64,000 nt of DNA, from contig JACCIC010000270.1 in NCBI GenBank assembly GCA_018907035.1, forward strand, positions 444,001-508,000. Direction: 5' to 3'. A program made the position numbers and the translations under genes. Positions 24,339 to 36,419 of the stretch are shown piece after piece. Source of the DNA: Sycobia sp. Sy_11 (Eukaryota > Arthropoda > Insecta > Hymenoptera > Epichrysomallidae). Numbering within the stretch: the stretch's first letter is position 1; every line of letters begins with the position of its first letter. The notes beneath the pieces were generated by a model, which saw only the letters and a program-made list of their open reading frames with translations, had not been told where the DNA came from and did no database searches.

Positions 24339-24479
24339 ATCGCCCGCGGGTCGCGCGCAACGCGCGAGCTGGAATCGGAGAGGCGCGGATGAACGAGAAC
24401 GGTGTTACGTGACTGTAATACAGACGGGGACGGGGGAATTGTGCCAATATATACGGCGCGAATCGAAGTCCTCTATTAT

Positions 24480-25270
24480 ATACCGTAAATTGCTTTTTCT
24501 TTTGTTTTTTTTTTTTTTTTTATTTTCATTTTGCGACGATAACTTATTCTATTACTTTATTTGGAATTCGAGGACTATATTTTAGTTAAGCTATGGTCAA
24601 GCCATTTTTAACAGTCTTCGCTGTTTTATAAAATCTCGGAACCTGTTTGCCTTTATATTGCTGAAACCCAGGTTTCTCACGGTAAAACAGTGATGTTTGA
24701 TTTATTGATATAGATTTATAGAGAATTACTTATATTTTATCTTTATATAAATTTTTTCTAGTATATTCACAAACGTGCTGTCTATAGGATATCTAATACG
24801 CAAGGAGGATATCTCATGTACTTGTAGTAAACGCGTCTTCGATGTTTTCCTTGAGTTTTTCGTTTTTCGAAAATTTCTAAAATATCGCCCTCCGAACAGC
24901 TCGACTAACAGGCGTCGACAAGACAAAAGAAACTCCAGAAATTTTAATCTCAAAATCCGATTGACAATGGACTGATTTTTCCATACACCGAAATTCTGCG
25001 ATCGCGAGAAGGGCCAGTTCGCAATAGAGCGCGCATATCTACGAGCCGTGCGACGCGCGCATGTAACGGGCGATTCGACTAACAAGCCCGTTCATATTCG
25101 TACAGACAATCTTTTGTCTTATGCTCGTGGCACAGCCGAAGAGCAACAATGAGTACGTATAATCGATAAAATCACGATCTGTGTATTGGTAACGCGCCTT
25201 TGTAACGAGGCCGCGCCATCCACTGCGGGCAGCGGGGGCTCTCGCGACGCGGTACATAACAACAAAAAAA
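24480..25270. other. Mixed AT-rich then CpG-rich unique sequence
   Basis: A poly-T run at 24505-24520, then unique DNA. The - strand frame at 24726-25085 (119 codons) shows no domain. No gene recognised. Confidence 0.6.
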
Positions 25271-26240
25271 AACTAAAAAAAAAAACAAACAAACGCCCTA
25301 CGCACCGTGCGCGTCCCGTCGCGCGCGTTCGCTTTTTTATTTAGCACTCGCGCGCGCTCATGATACCCAGTACTATATATATAGGAGAATGGGGACCGCG
25401 CAAAACAAAAGGCGCACACAAAAAGCAGGAGCGATAAAGGAAAGCGCGTCGCGACGAAGCAAATATATATGTATATTTGTGATTTTTGGACATGAGACGT
25501 ACGCGAGCGCGAGGCTGTTGACCTCCTGCGGTGGTTCAGCGATTTCTTATTTACGCGACCATCGCGCAACACTTGTAATTTCGGTCGTCCCCTTCAACCA
25601 AAACGACCTCGGGGATCTATATATATAATATACAAAAGAATGCAAAGAGCGGAGGTACTAACGGACATTGTTTCGGCGGATAAGATCTGTTGAGCAGAAT
25701 AACACATCGATTGATCCGCACCTCCCTCGTAATAAAATCTTCGTTAATCACTGGTCGATCACTTTTTTCAATCGCAGTGGCGTTTAACTCCCATCGCGAC
25801 TGAGATCTCCCTGTTCGCAGCCGCCGGAAAGCCCTCGTTCATTAGATGTCCTTCCTATTTCCAAGCCTTCCCCCTCTTGCCCTTAACGAACAGCGGCTAC
25901 CGCTCACCGGTCGAATCATCCTCCTCGCCTCTTCGCTGCCGAGATATGCCAATAATGCGTACGTGCGCAATAGATTGTACTTCCGCCTCGTTATATTCGC
26001 GCGTCATTGAAACTTCGTCGGGCGAGGTCGCGCCGCGCGCCTCGTCTCGTCGCTCTGTGCGCACGCGGGCCGCGGCTTGGCGGCGACATTGCCGCGCTTA
26101 ACGAGCGAACGATCGCCCTCCGCGCGCGACCTCGGCCGCAGAACAAAAAAAGTCGGGCGCCGCTCCGTATTAAAGTAATTCTAACTTTCTTGACCGCTCG
26201 CGTTTCCTCGATCGAACGTATTTCTAGACCAAGGTCGCGA
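25271..26240. other. CpG-rich unique sequence
   Basis: No gene recognised. Long frames on both strands near 25990-26370 reflect GC-rich, stop-poor DNA plus the CA array that follows. Confidence 0.6.
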
Positions 26241-26244
26241 CTAT

Positions 26245-26245
<1 letters not shown>

Positions 26246-26299
<54 letters not shown>
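26246..26299. repeat. (CA)n microsatellite
   Basis: About 27 pure CA units. Confidence 0.97.
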
Positions 26300-26302
<3 letters not shown>

Positions 26303-26408
26303 GTATGTATATACTTCCCTTTCCCCTTCGTCCCCTAGCGCGCATAATTCATCGCGATGGAGAGGGGCGCAATAATGCATAACCACGGACACTATGCGGG
26401 AGGACATG

Positions 26409-26411
<3 letters not shown>

Positions 26412-26471
<60 letters not shown>
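26412..26471. repeat. (TA)n microsatellite
   Basis: Pure TA array of about 60 bp. It is the source of the Tyr-Ile run in the longest open frame of the window (26349-27041, - strand). Confidence 0.97.
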
Positions 26472-26474
<3 letters not shown>

Positions 26475-27050
26475 GCGTTTATCTCTCGCCGCGGCGCTTA
26501 CAGATACAAGCCGCACGGCGGCGACCCGGCTCCGGGACCCATTATGCCCATCTGCGCGCGCGCGCCGCGTAACAAGCCGCAATTGAAATACCTCGCGCTC
26601 TCCGGGGCTCGTAGTCGCTCCTTCCTCCCGCCCCCCCCTCCGCCGTCGCCGCCGTCGCGCAATGCGTCTCGGCTGCGTCTCCTCGCTGCATCCGCGCGGT
26701 ACCGGCGGCTTCGCGCGCCTGCATTGTACTTTGGGGGGAGCAATTGGCTTTGTGCGCTGCACGGCGAGCTCGCATCGGCTTTGTTTCTGCGGTCCGCGAC
26801 AGAACTCGTGTTTATACGACGAGCCAGCGGGCGACGCGTTGCGGGATTTGTGCTTTTCTTCTCGTTTCTTGGATATTGTTATGGATGGGGCGGGGGGGGG
26901 GGTGGTGGACTTTGTTGTTCGATTTGGGGCCGAGAGGTAGCGAACTTCTGAATGGTGCGAATGGCGCCTATAGATATTCATTGTAAAACACTGTGCCGCA
27001 CAAGAGAAAGAGAGAGTGAGTGAGAGACTTCGCTTAGGCACGGTAATGAA
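26472..27050. other. CpG-rich block
   Basis: About 500 bp of strongly GC-rich DNA open in several frames on both strands at once, which argues against any one being coding. It ends in a G-rich stretch at about 26886-26907 (G4, C, G10, TGGTGG). Confidence 0.6.
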
Positions 27051-27059
27051 ATTCTCGAC

Positions 27060-28970
27060 TGGGCTTTATACACGCTTGGCCTTGACCTAGAGCGAGCAAT
27101 AGCTCTATACCTCCAATAGCACAAAATACTTCGTAAGATTTGTATAGATTTGAAGATATTTCGAAAATATTCGATGAATATTTATTTGAAGTTTTATCAA
27201 ATGTCCCGATAGATATTCTTAGACAATTTCTAAAAGCTTTTCGTAAATATATTCTAGACAATATATTTTAAACACGCTGGAAAATATTTCCATAAAATAT
27301 TTTTATTTTTATTTTCAACCTCGACTAATAACATCGATATCCTTTTAGAAATAATACGATTCACGCAATGTGGCGACAAAGTTATAAATCTTTCCCAATG
27401 TTCGTTAACAACTTTGTGAACACGATTTACTCTAATTTGGCTTAAAAATGTGAATACTTTCTTGATTATAAAAATATTTTTAAACGATCTAAAAAGATTT
27501 TATAGCTTTTATTAAAATTTCAAAATATTCATCAACAACTTCAAAAAGTGTTATAAAAGCAATATTCTTGAAACGATCTTTGAAAAATGTTTTATGACAT
27601 ATTTTTGTCGTAGGACATATGAATAATTCGAAATATCTTTATGATCTTTATACGTATATTCGTAAGCTATATTAAATAATTAAAAAATCGAAATGTGTTA
27701 GCTTGAGAGATATATTTTGGCGATTAATTGGACAAATAAACAATACCAGTTTCTCTGATATAATCTCAATCATATATTTTGGAGATTTTATTTTCATTGG
27801 ACATTTCTTATGACATTTTCGTTGTAAGACATCTTTTGAAAATCAAACATATAAGAGGCAGTAGTGTTTGAATTCATTTGGATAATTACGTCATCACCAC
27901 AGAGATAGTGATGTATTTGTACGTTCTTCCCACATTTTATATTGATATTATTTTCCATTTCCATCTTTGAACTCTTAACTTTCCATAAAGTTCAATATAA
28001 TTCATGCAATCTAAAGCAAATGCGAATCTTTTTGTATCATTATTAAAGAAGTAAACGATTTAGTAAAAGATATCGCCGAAACATTGTTTTAAAAAACATT
28101 TGATTAAGTACAGCAAAACCTCAGAAAAACAATATTGAATGATTGAGCATTTCATTCGGAGTACGTTAATTAATTAACTATATATATTTAATCAACATAT
28201 TTCAGAAAACGCTAGACAAAAGAAAAATTTAATACACTAGTGCATGTGTAAGTCCATCATGAAATGTTTAATAAAGTTATGGAAGTATGTTAAATAAAAA
28301 TACAAAAGTTAGTGCGGTATAATATCTAAGCTGGAACTGAGCTAGTCTGCAAGTGTGGTATAGAGATTCCCAAAGATGGCTCAACAGCCCAAATTCGAGT
28401 TTACTTGTACTGTGAGAAAGTTCAATAACCTTAAAAATTTCCATACGTTTTCACAAGTCTCCTATTCGTCAATACATCGATATTCTATTTTAAAGGAATA
28501 TGTTTGTTCAATTATTTTTGGGTTTTAAGTACGTTTAAATTTATCAGTTTTCCTTCAAGTCGCTGCACTTAAATTACGCATGGAAATTCAATAATACGGG
28601 CTTAATATTTTCTTACCGTGCATTATTGAAAGGGGGGAGGGACTACTGTAACGGAATATTTAAAGAGCATCGCTAATGGCAAAACGAGGGTCTTAAAATA
28701 CTTTAAAGTATATGCTTAAGTAGTTGGGTCACATCCCCTTGGCGCGCGACTATATATAAGTATTGAACTGACAAGTGAAATTCCATACTTACGGGGACAT
28801 GGCTAAAATTCCCCGACCTCCCTAGTTTTTTTTTCCATCGACAAATAATTTCGAACACATCGTATGCAGTGTCATTAATACTATAATCTGCCTGATGAAA
28901 TTAACGAATTACACACCCTCCACACGAAAAAATGATTTAAATTAAAACACTGATGACATCAGTTGATTGA
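27060..28970. other. AT-rich, repeat-poor tract
   Basis: 1.9 kb of AT-rich DNA. Between 27100 and 27850 it is rich in recurring AATATT, GACAT and AAGACAT segments, including a diverged pair at 27593-27620 and 27809-27834. No gene recognised. Confidence 0.6.
27593..27834. repeat. Diverged duplicated segment
   Basis: A 27-bp segment beginning TATGACAT and containing GT, GTA and GACAT recurs 216 bp later with about five differences. Each copy is also partly self-complementary (GACAT against ATGTC). This may be the trace of an old repeat. Confidence 0.4.
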
Positions 28971-28995
28971 AGTGTGATATACCGTACTTTACTCA

Positions 28996-29040
<45 letters not shown>
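28996..29040. repeat. (CT)n microsatellite
   Basis: About 22 CT units with one TTT interruption. Confidence 0.97.
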
Positions 29041-29043
<3 letters not shown>

Positions 29044-29159
29044 AGATATATATATAGCTATATGGCTATACAGTGACTAACGTTGAGTTCTTTAAAAATA
29101 ATGATCGCGCATCATGCTGAGGATAAACCAGCAAGTGTATGCTGCCGCATCGTTAAAAT

Positions 29160-29161
<2 letters not shown>

Positions 29162-29190
<29 letters not shown>
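29162..29190. repeat. (CA)n microsatellite
   Basis: About 14 CA units. Confidence 0.96.
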
Positions 29191-29191
<1 letters not shown>

Positions 29192-29435
29192 CTAGTTGCC
29201 GCTGTCCGTCACTCGCGTCGAGTGTACATAATATAGCGGAAGACGCGCATTTAACCCCATTGTGTTTACATAACTGTCACTTGCGATCGAACTCTCTCGT
29301 CCCCTCCGCGTCTCCCGCTGCTGCTGCTGCTGTTGCTTGCTGCTCGTGTTCGCGTCTCTAATTGCCAGACATCGCGCCATCGGGGAGAGTCGAAGGGGGG
29401 GGGCGCTGCTCGTAATAACGAATCCTGTTAAAGAG

Positions 29436-29437
<2 letters not shown>

Positions 29438-29489
<52 letters not shown>
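29438..29489. repeat. (GA)n microsatellite
   Basis: About 25 GA units with one GC interruption. A short GCT repeat lies about 110 bp upstream (29318-29332). Confidence 0.97.
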
Positions 29490-29490
<1 letters not shown>

Positions 29491-29594
29491 GGAGAGTTCC
29501 CTTAACGCGCCTCTCGCGTTTCAACGCTCGGTACATGTACATGCTATAATATTATCTTCGCTCGTGGATCTTTATTCGGGCGCGCATCATTTCA

Positions 29595-29597
<3 letters not shown>

Positions 29598-29640
<43 letters not shown>
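29598..29640. repeat. (TA)n microsatellite
   Basis: Pure TA array of about 43 bp. Confidence 0.97.
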
Positions 29641-29643
<3 letters not shown>

Positions 29644-29821
29644 CACGAGCAAGGAGAGGAAAAACCGCGCACGAGACGCACGCCGCGCCGGGCCGGCCGT
29701 CCCGATGTTTCGTCATGAAGCCGGCGCAGCAAACAACTAAGTCACGCGAAAGCTTTGTACAAATATGTGCTCTCGCGGCGCGGTGGCGTGCGCGCGCGCG
29801 GTTCTTATGATACGAGAAGAG

Positions 29822-29824
<3 letters not shown>

Positions 29825-29853
<29 letters not shown>
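29825..29853. repeat. (GA)n microsatellite
   Basis: About 14 GA units. Confidence 0.96.
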
Positions 29854-29856
<3 letters not shown>

Positions 29857-30226
29857 TCGAACTAATATAATATATATATATACGTTCGAGTCTATTATCT
29901 CGCCGTGTTGTCGACGTTATTTGGATTGCGATGGCGATGAGTTCGAAATTTCAGCGCGGCGCGACGATCGGTACCCGTCCGTGGCGCGCGCCCGCCGACC
30001 GGACTTGTTTCCCGGGGACAAACGAAGGAACTCATTCACTTTTTCATTCTGCACACCCATCGTTCTGGCTCACTATTGTCAATTCCAAAGTTAACGTAGA
30101 TACATCGTGCAGTGCCATTTTTAATACGTGAGGGAGAGGGGCATCTGGCCATTCTCGGTCAGTTTAATGCAATCGAATTTTTAAAAATTCAAATAAGCTT
30201 CCAACAAGTGAATGATATATAATTAA

Positions 30227-30366
30227 CCTTTAGACTGCCGGCATGGCTCATATATGAGCCACGTGTGACCTTGACAGCTACTCTAGAGATATGAGGTATT
30301 TTTATGTATAAATTTTGCACATCAAAAATATCAATTTATAATGCAAAAATGCCGGCAGTCTAAAGG
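30227..30366. mobile_element. piggyBac-type MITE, 140 bp
   Basis: Perfect 18-bp terminal inverted repeats (CCTTTAGACTGCCGGCAT and its complement) bound a 140-bp element. It is flanked on both sides by TTAA (30223-30226 and 30367-30370), the target duplication typical of the piggyBac superfamily. Next to the left end lies a perfect 18-bp palindrome, TGGCTCATATATGAGCCA (30244-30261), a sub-terminal inverted repeat of a kind seen in piggyBac-like elements. There is no transposase, so it would have moved with help from an autonomous relative. The intact ends suggest it is fairly young. The family assignment rests on TTAA and the CCTTT-type end, not on a database match. Confidence 0.85.
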
Positions 30367-30370
30367 TTAA

Positions 30371-31080
30371 TACTCGAATTTAGAAGTTTTCTACTGAAAC
30401 TCAGGAGCTTCAAATCTTCTACTTGAAATCGTTTGCGAAATAGAATATTCTGAATAATAATATTTATAATAATATCTCTCATTTTTCAGTCTCAAATTAT
30501 TTAATTCCTCTTCTACAAATTTATTTCTATTATCTATAAAAATTCGTAATTCCCTCGCAGATTTCGCCTTTAATACCGATAATAAAATCTTCGTGCCATG
30601 AATTATTCATGACAATCCGAACATGTAAGTTCGGATAGTTTGTTTATGAAGTTTACAGTTTCGTATTTATAGGTTTGGAATCGACAACTTTTTGCATGGA
30701 TTCCTATCTCTCATTTTCCATACGCTCATTCCTGAGTATTTCTGGTTTGAGCAGAGATCTGCCAGATTCTTTTCGAAGCCCCTGCTAGTTCTTATATCAT
30801 TAACAGCTAGAAATCTGCTATTCAACGAAGATCTAAAAAATTGGTTACTATTAATTTTCTAAATTTATTTATAAAAATGTTTTATACGTTGAAAGTTTAA
30901 ATTGCGAAAAAAGAACACAGAAATAATTCATTTAAAAAATATATCAATTGTCTTAATCTTTATGTTATATCGAGAAATATACCTTCATTAATCTAATAAT
31001 ATATGTGCGTTAGAATCGAAAAATTTAATAATATTATAGAAAATATCCTCTCAATTTCCTAACTGGTCCAAAATACCATA
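30371..31080. other. AT-rich, repeat-poor tract
   Basis: Unique AT-rich DNA after the MITE. A small hairpin (8-bp stem, 6-base loop, 30615-30636) is of a size expected by chance. No gene recognised. Confidence 0.65.
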
Positions 31081-31082
31081 TT

Positions 31083-31555
31083 TTATAAACGAAGAAAGCA
31101 GCGATGATTTATATAAATATATATATAGAATTCAAATAAATGGCAAGGCAGTGAAGAAGGTAAGGAATTAAAAATCTTAAAAAATTCTACGAACCTTCGA
31201 TAATAATGTGGATTTTGCGCGAGGAAAAAAACTTGGATAAAAGCTAAATAAATGTTCTTCAAAATTGCCTCTAACTTACATAACGCGGAGTGTACAAACG
31301 GATGTATACCTTTTTCTCGTCGCTCTTTTACATTGTTCTGTACGGACTTTGATACTGTGTAAGTGCGACGACAACCGCGACTGCAAATGTGCCTGATGAG
31401 TAGGCCGCCGGATGAGGTGTCTTTCCCCGCTGTGTTTGCGCACGGAAACACATATCTATGTGTAAGTGTTTAAATATGCTAATTACATACGCTTTCATTG
31501 AATGCTCAAGTTCTGGAGTCAGTTCAGGTGGAATATTCACAAAAGTATCGAGCAT
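31083..31555 (-). pseudogene. Possible frameshifted coding remnant
   Basis: Two overlapping - strand frames look like parts of one protein. The first starts with ATG at 31555 (MLDTFVNIPPELTPELEHSM and on through FKHLHIDM). Around 31440-31453 it appears to pass into the neighbouring frame (ANTAGKDTSSGGLLIRHICS and on through NVKERREK). The first part is acidic and helix-like, the second basic and Cys/Arg-rich. I cannot name the family. The shift near 31445 would be an inactivating indel. Evidence is limited to ordinary amino-acid composition and stop-free frames in AT-rich DNA; chance is a real alternative. Confidence 0.2.
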
Positions 31556-31671
31556 TTAGTGATTTTACAAGCACGCGCAGACGGACAGGCACACGCACGC
31601 ACACATGCGTACTATATACACGATCGCAAATTTAGAAATTCAGTCTAGTGTGGTCAGAGTGAATAATTTTT

Positions 31672-31673
<2 letters not shown>

Positions 31674-31716
<43 letters not shown>
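31674..31716. repeat. (TA)n microsatellite
   Basis: Pure TA array of about 42 bp. Confidence 0.97.
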
Positions 31717-31718
<2 letters not shown>

Positions 31719-31904
31719 GTGTAGGTATATTATATATAATCTCGGTAATCTTCCTCGTTTCCATGTATGAATATGTATAGAGATAAGTTGATAAGTATAT
31801 ACCGTTCAATCGAAAACCTCAACTTCTTATTATAAAAGACCCCGAATAAATTCTTGCCGGTATTTCCTGCGTCTACACGACTGGTGAATTTTTCGCGTTT
31901 CGAG

Positions 31905-31907
<3 letters not shown>

Positions 31908-31971
<64 letters not shown>
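31908..31971. repeat. (TA)n microsatellite
   Basis: Pure TA array of about 63 bp, the longest of its kind in the window. Confidence 0.97.
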
Positions 31972-31973
<2 letters not shown>

Positions 31974-32580
31974 AATGTCAATTCAATTTTCAAAGCTTTC
32001 TTTATATACCAAACTATTCCTACGATTCGAAGCAACGTCTTGATCTCTGAAAATAATTTATATTGCGAATGCACGACTTAAGAAACCTAACGGATTCATT
32101 GATAATGCGGGAAAAGGTTGTAATCGTTATTATAATCGATACAATAATGCGGAAAGGGGATCAGTGCGCGGGACCTCGTGTCGTCTACAAAACGATTCTA
32201 CGAATCTTTTAGCCGAGAGCGATATAACGAAAAAACGAGCCCCCCGTGCTTTGGACGTTGAGAAGCAATTCGTCGACGGGCGCGGACAGCCGGGAAAGGA
32301 AAGGATCACGGGGTCGCAATTCGCCTGGTTTTCAGCCCATTTTCACGAGCCCGAGACGAATACTCGTCAGATCACGGAATTAAAGATTCGCGTCGATTGA
32401 TATATATAATGTTCGAGTACAACGAAGGATTCACTTGGCGGCGGGGGTGGGGGGTGGAGCAATAAGCAATTTTATTCCAGCGACGACGATGATGACCGAC
32501 CCTTTTGGGTCAAACTTAGTGGATGTGTCCACAGAGCAGCGCTGACACCAGAAAGGATGAGGAGAGAAATGCGATGGAAA
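31972..32580. other. Unique sequence, AT-rich to CpG-rich
   Basis: No gene recognised. Near 32104-32160 two imperfect copies of ATAATGCGGRAARGG lie about 40 bp apart. A G-rich stretch at 32440-32458 could form a quadruplex. Confidence 0.6.
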
Positions 32581-32639
32581 GAAAGAGAGTGAGAGAGCGA
32601 TAGGGAGAGGGGGAGAGAGAGAGAGAGAGACAGAGAGAA
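32581..32639. repeat. (GA)n tract, interrupted
   Basis: GA-rich sequence with several interruptions. Confidence 0.92.
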
Positions 32640-32862
32640 ATTGAGGAGAGCCGAGGGACCGGATACACGGATCGTCGATATAGTCCCGGTCGAAACTTCG
32701 TGCACCACGCGCTTTTTTATGTCCTTCCCACCCCTTTCCGCCGTCTACCCAATATCCGCACGTACGATTCCACGATTCCGCAGGGGATGTAAAGTTTTAG
32801 GGGAGAAATTGTCTTAAGAGGTCCTATACGTAAGACTAACACTTGGATAGTCGTCGGCGGTA

Positions 32863-32865
<3 letters not shown>

Positions 32866-32916
<51 letters not shown>
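32866..32916. repeat. (TA)n microsatellite
   Basis: Pure TA array of about 50 bp. Confidence 0.97.
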
Positions 32917-32918
<2 letters not shown>

Positions 32919-33372
32919 CGTGGGTCGACTTCTTCCGGTCAACTTTGTTATTGTCGATCCTCGGGCTTTCTTAATGTACGGCGGATGGACGGGTACGGGG
33001 AGATCGGTATCTCGGCGGTATAATACGTTCTCTGCCCATCGATCAGAGTGGCGCGTGTGACCGCTTTATCGGGCGACGGGCGTGCCGATTTGGCCGTGCC
33101 GGGTGTCTAGCTGAAGATGATAATGAACTTTCCTCTCTCTTCCCTTCCTCCTTCGTTTCGTAAAAATTCATTAGTCCTCGCCTTTCGTGTTTTTGCCTCT
33201 TTTTTCATTCTCCCCGATTTGCCCGCCCGCGATCTCAATGATATATCCTCTGTATCGATCGGACCTGCGGATAAGGATCGCCGCTCCGCGTGGAAAAGAG
33301 TCGAGTCAGGTTAATTGACAGGATTCCGTGCCTGTTATTTTTATGGAGCGAAACAGAGGGAGAGGGAGAGAA
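32917..33372. other. CpG-rich unique sequence
   Basis: No gene recognised, no simple repeat. Confidence 0.6.
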
Positions 33373-33399
33373 AAAGAGAGAGAGAGAGAGAGAGAGAGC
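33373..33399. repeat. (GA)n microsatellite
   Basis: About 13 GA units within a longer GA-rich stretch beginning at 33355. Confidence 0.95.
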
Positions 33400-33663
33400 A
33401 GTCGTCGTCAAATGGATTTGAAATTGAAACGATGGCAATTGCGCAATACATACCGCGGACGCTAATAAAAACCGGTTGAAAAAAAGGCACCACAGGGTAA
33501 AGGAGAGCTCCTTATTAAAAAGCACTGACAGGAAATCAAACCTGTCTGCTCATCTATACGTAAATTAAGCTCGATAGATCTACTGGAGAGAAGAGGAAAA
33601 AAGGAGGTTTTGGTTTTTCAGCAAATGGAACGGCTACCTCGCACGGCACGGTATATCGATTCG

Positions 33664-33802
<139 letters not shown>

Positions 33803-34113
33803 GTAAAATTAAGCACCACGATAACGGAAAATTTCGACCCCACGTATACCTTGGCCGTATCGCGTTTTCGACGCCTGCACGCGGAGTCGGAAAACCATTT
33901 ATTTCCAACACTCGCCGGGTGTCTTTTTTTTCCCACGAAAATCACCGAAACGTAGAGAGTAACAATTAGTTTCGAGTTCTCAACTTCTCCCTCGCCCTCT
34001 CTTTCGACACCTATAGTTTTCCACCTATCCCTATAATTATTTCATCGACGCCTCGAGAGGCATAGCGGAGAATACTCGACTCGCGCGCGCCCATTTCACA
34101 CAGGTACATACTG

Positions 34114-34141
34114 GCGCGCGCGCACACACACACACACACAC
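34114..34141. repeat. (CG)n-(CA)n compound tract
   Basis: Alternating CG passes into about ten CA units, as at 8662-8692 and 10400-10448. Confidence 0.93.
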
Positions 34142-35290
34142 ATCCATACACACACCACTTGGCGTATTTTGCTGTGCGAACTATCTTCCTTCTTCATCTG
34201 TCTTTTTTCATTCGTGCTGCGGGCCTGTACACTAGGCATGTTTGTTTTTTTCTCTTTCCGTATTGAGGACCACCTGACTTGCGTCTATATTGTATGGACA
34301 AGGAGGCGCCTAGCCGCAGATGAAGTTTTCCAAATATATATATATCGATTTTCGGAGTGGAAATTCGTCAAGGCATCGCGATAATTAGGGGGCGAGCGAT
34401 CGACGAGGCGGCGCTGCTAAGGAAACGCGATATATGCTCGAGTTGCGAATAAGACGGTCTGACTAGTTACAAATTGGCATTATCGGAGGAGGTTAGTGTT
34501 TCTCTGCGAAACGGCGCTTAGAACAAAAGTCGCGGCGGATGTGCGAGTCAGGATGGAATCATGGCCGGCTTTCAAATTTCATCCCATCTGAAACAATATA
34601 TATATATATTACACACATATATACGTGACATCGAACACCCGACGGGTATACAATTTGAGTCTTTTCTGTAGGTTGGCATTATTTGATTTATCAATAAAAC
34701 AATATTAACTTATGGATAAATTAAACATGTAGTTTGCGAATAGATCATATAATTTTGGAAATTTAGGATAGTTATACCTTCGTCCACTACGCGTAGCGCC
34801 ATCGCCTTGCCCTTGTATGAATTTGAATATCTCGAACCTTCATATTAATGTTATTAATCTCCCATAGTGTACTTTTAATCGGCGGACGCCCTTCCGTTCT
34901 CTCTTCAAATTTTGTTTATGTCTATTATTCTTTTCATTCGCACGCACTCATCGCATCGAATGACTGGAATTTTCTAATCTGTTTACTTATAACTCTTTAA
35001 TTGTGAGATAAATAGATGAGAAGATGTTTTACACGGAGCAATCTGGACTGACCTAATGTAGGGATTTACGTTTTCGCCTAATTCTCCTATAAATATGATC
35101 GTATAAAACTAGAAATTATTTAGAAAACTAACAATTTTGATTGTACCATCGTAAACGGCAGACGCATACTTTATCGATATCAATGGTATATTTTTCATTG
35201 TGACCAGGCTCGTAGACTAATCGCCACATATGCAATAAAAATCGCTGAATTTGTCACCGCTGAATCCACGAAATGTGTTATAATACTATT
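34142..35290. other. Unique sequence, CpG-rich then AT-rich
   Basis: CpG-rich to about 34640, then AT-rich. No gene recognised and only short TA runs. Confidence 0.6.
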
Positions 35291-35608
35291 TCCGACTAGT
35301 CAAGAAATTTGCCGATTTTTCGTCGGGGACGATCATTTTATATTATCACGATTTTTCCATTTAGAAATTTGACCAGAATTACAGAAATATGTTCACGAGC
35401 GATTGGCCCATCCGTCGGACACTGTACGGAAACGAGCGGATTTTTATTGGTCAGCCGCGACGTACGAATTCTCAAGTCTGCCGTTAATCGTATACACAAC
35501 ACTTACATATATGCGCCGATAAGCGCGCGAAGCAAAAACCGGTTCTCCGCCGCGAAAGCCTATCATGGCTCACGAGTCCGCGAGTTCTCAACGTTTAATT
35601 CGAAATCC

Positions 35609-35609
<1 letters not shown>

Positions 35610-35662
<53 letters not shown>
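35610..35662. repeat. (TA)n microsatellite
   Basis: Pure TA array of about 53 bp. Confidence 0.97.
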
Positions 35663-35667
<5 letters not shown>

Positions 35668-36370
35668 CAGACGAATCCGTCGCCGCGCGTTTCGTCGATA
35701 ATTAGCAATTTGGCCGATCGGCGCATAATTACAGCGCGCGCGCGTTTCTTCGATTCGAGACGGCGACGGCTGCGTCGGGCGCGTCGCAGTGCCCGCGTAC
35801 ACGAGGCCATAATCTACAAAGCGCGCAGAGTCGACTCCCACACCGAGGACACGGGCGGCCCGGCGCGGCGGGCAAAGCTCGCACGCTGTGCAATCCGTTG
35901 CTGCGCGCGGCCCGTCGAACGCGGCAGGCGCATCGGAGGCTCTGTGGGAGGGGGGGGGGGAGAAGAGGACGTTTTCGCATTCGATCGGTAAAATCAATCG
36001 ATTCTAGGCGTACGTAGAGGATTTTGCGCAGCGGGACGATGGAATACGGAGGGGGGGGGGGTGGAGGGGAGAGACGGACCGACAGACGTACGATGCGAGA
36101 TCTATATAATTATCTATAATTGAATTTCCAGCGAGTGCGTCTTATGAGAAAGTCTACGTGGATGTATGATAATTATAAAGCTCGTTCGGCACCGTAACGC
36201 GCGATCGTTTGGGCGGGATCTCGGTACCTGCGCACGTGTAATACACGGCTTTTTATCGAAGAACAATTCGCATTTTCCGTGCTTACGAGAGCCGTGGCGA
36301 GACCGGTGGTCGTCCGCCCGCGCGTTCCCTCTGCCCGTATGCGCGTGCGAATTCGCGCGCTCCGTCATTT
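35663..36370. other. CpG-rich block with G runs
   Basis: GC-rich sequence open on both strands, with long G runs near 35947-35961 and 36050-36061. No gene recognised. Confidence 0.6.
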
Positions 36371-36376
36371 TTCCCA

Positions 36377-36415
36377 CTCTCTCTCTCTCTCTCTCCCTCT
36401 CTCTTTCACTCTGCG
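36377..36415. repeat. (CT)n tract
   Basis: CT repeats with CCT and TTT interruptions. Confidence 0.93.
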
Positions 36416-36419
36416 TTTG

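Noticed and set aside
26349..27041. 230-codon open frame on the - strand, the longest in the window
   Set aside because: It includes a Tyr-Ile run from the TA array at 26412-26471 and GC-rich sequence open in several frames on both strands. No domain and no consistent frame preference.
30615..30636. Small perfect hairpin (8-bp stem, 6-base loop)
   Set aside because: Too short for a microRNA precursor and expected by chance in AT-rich DNA.
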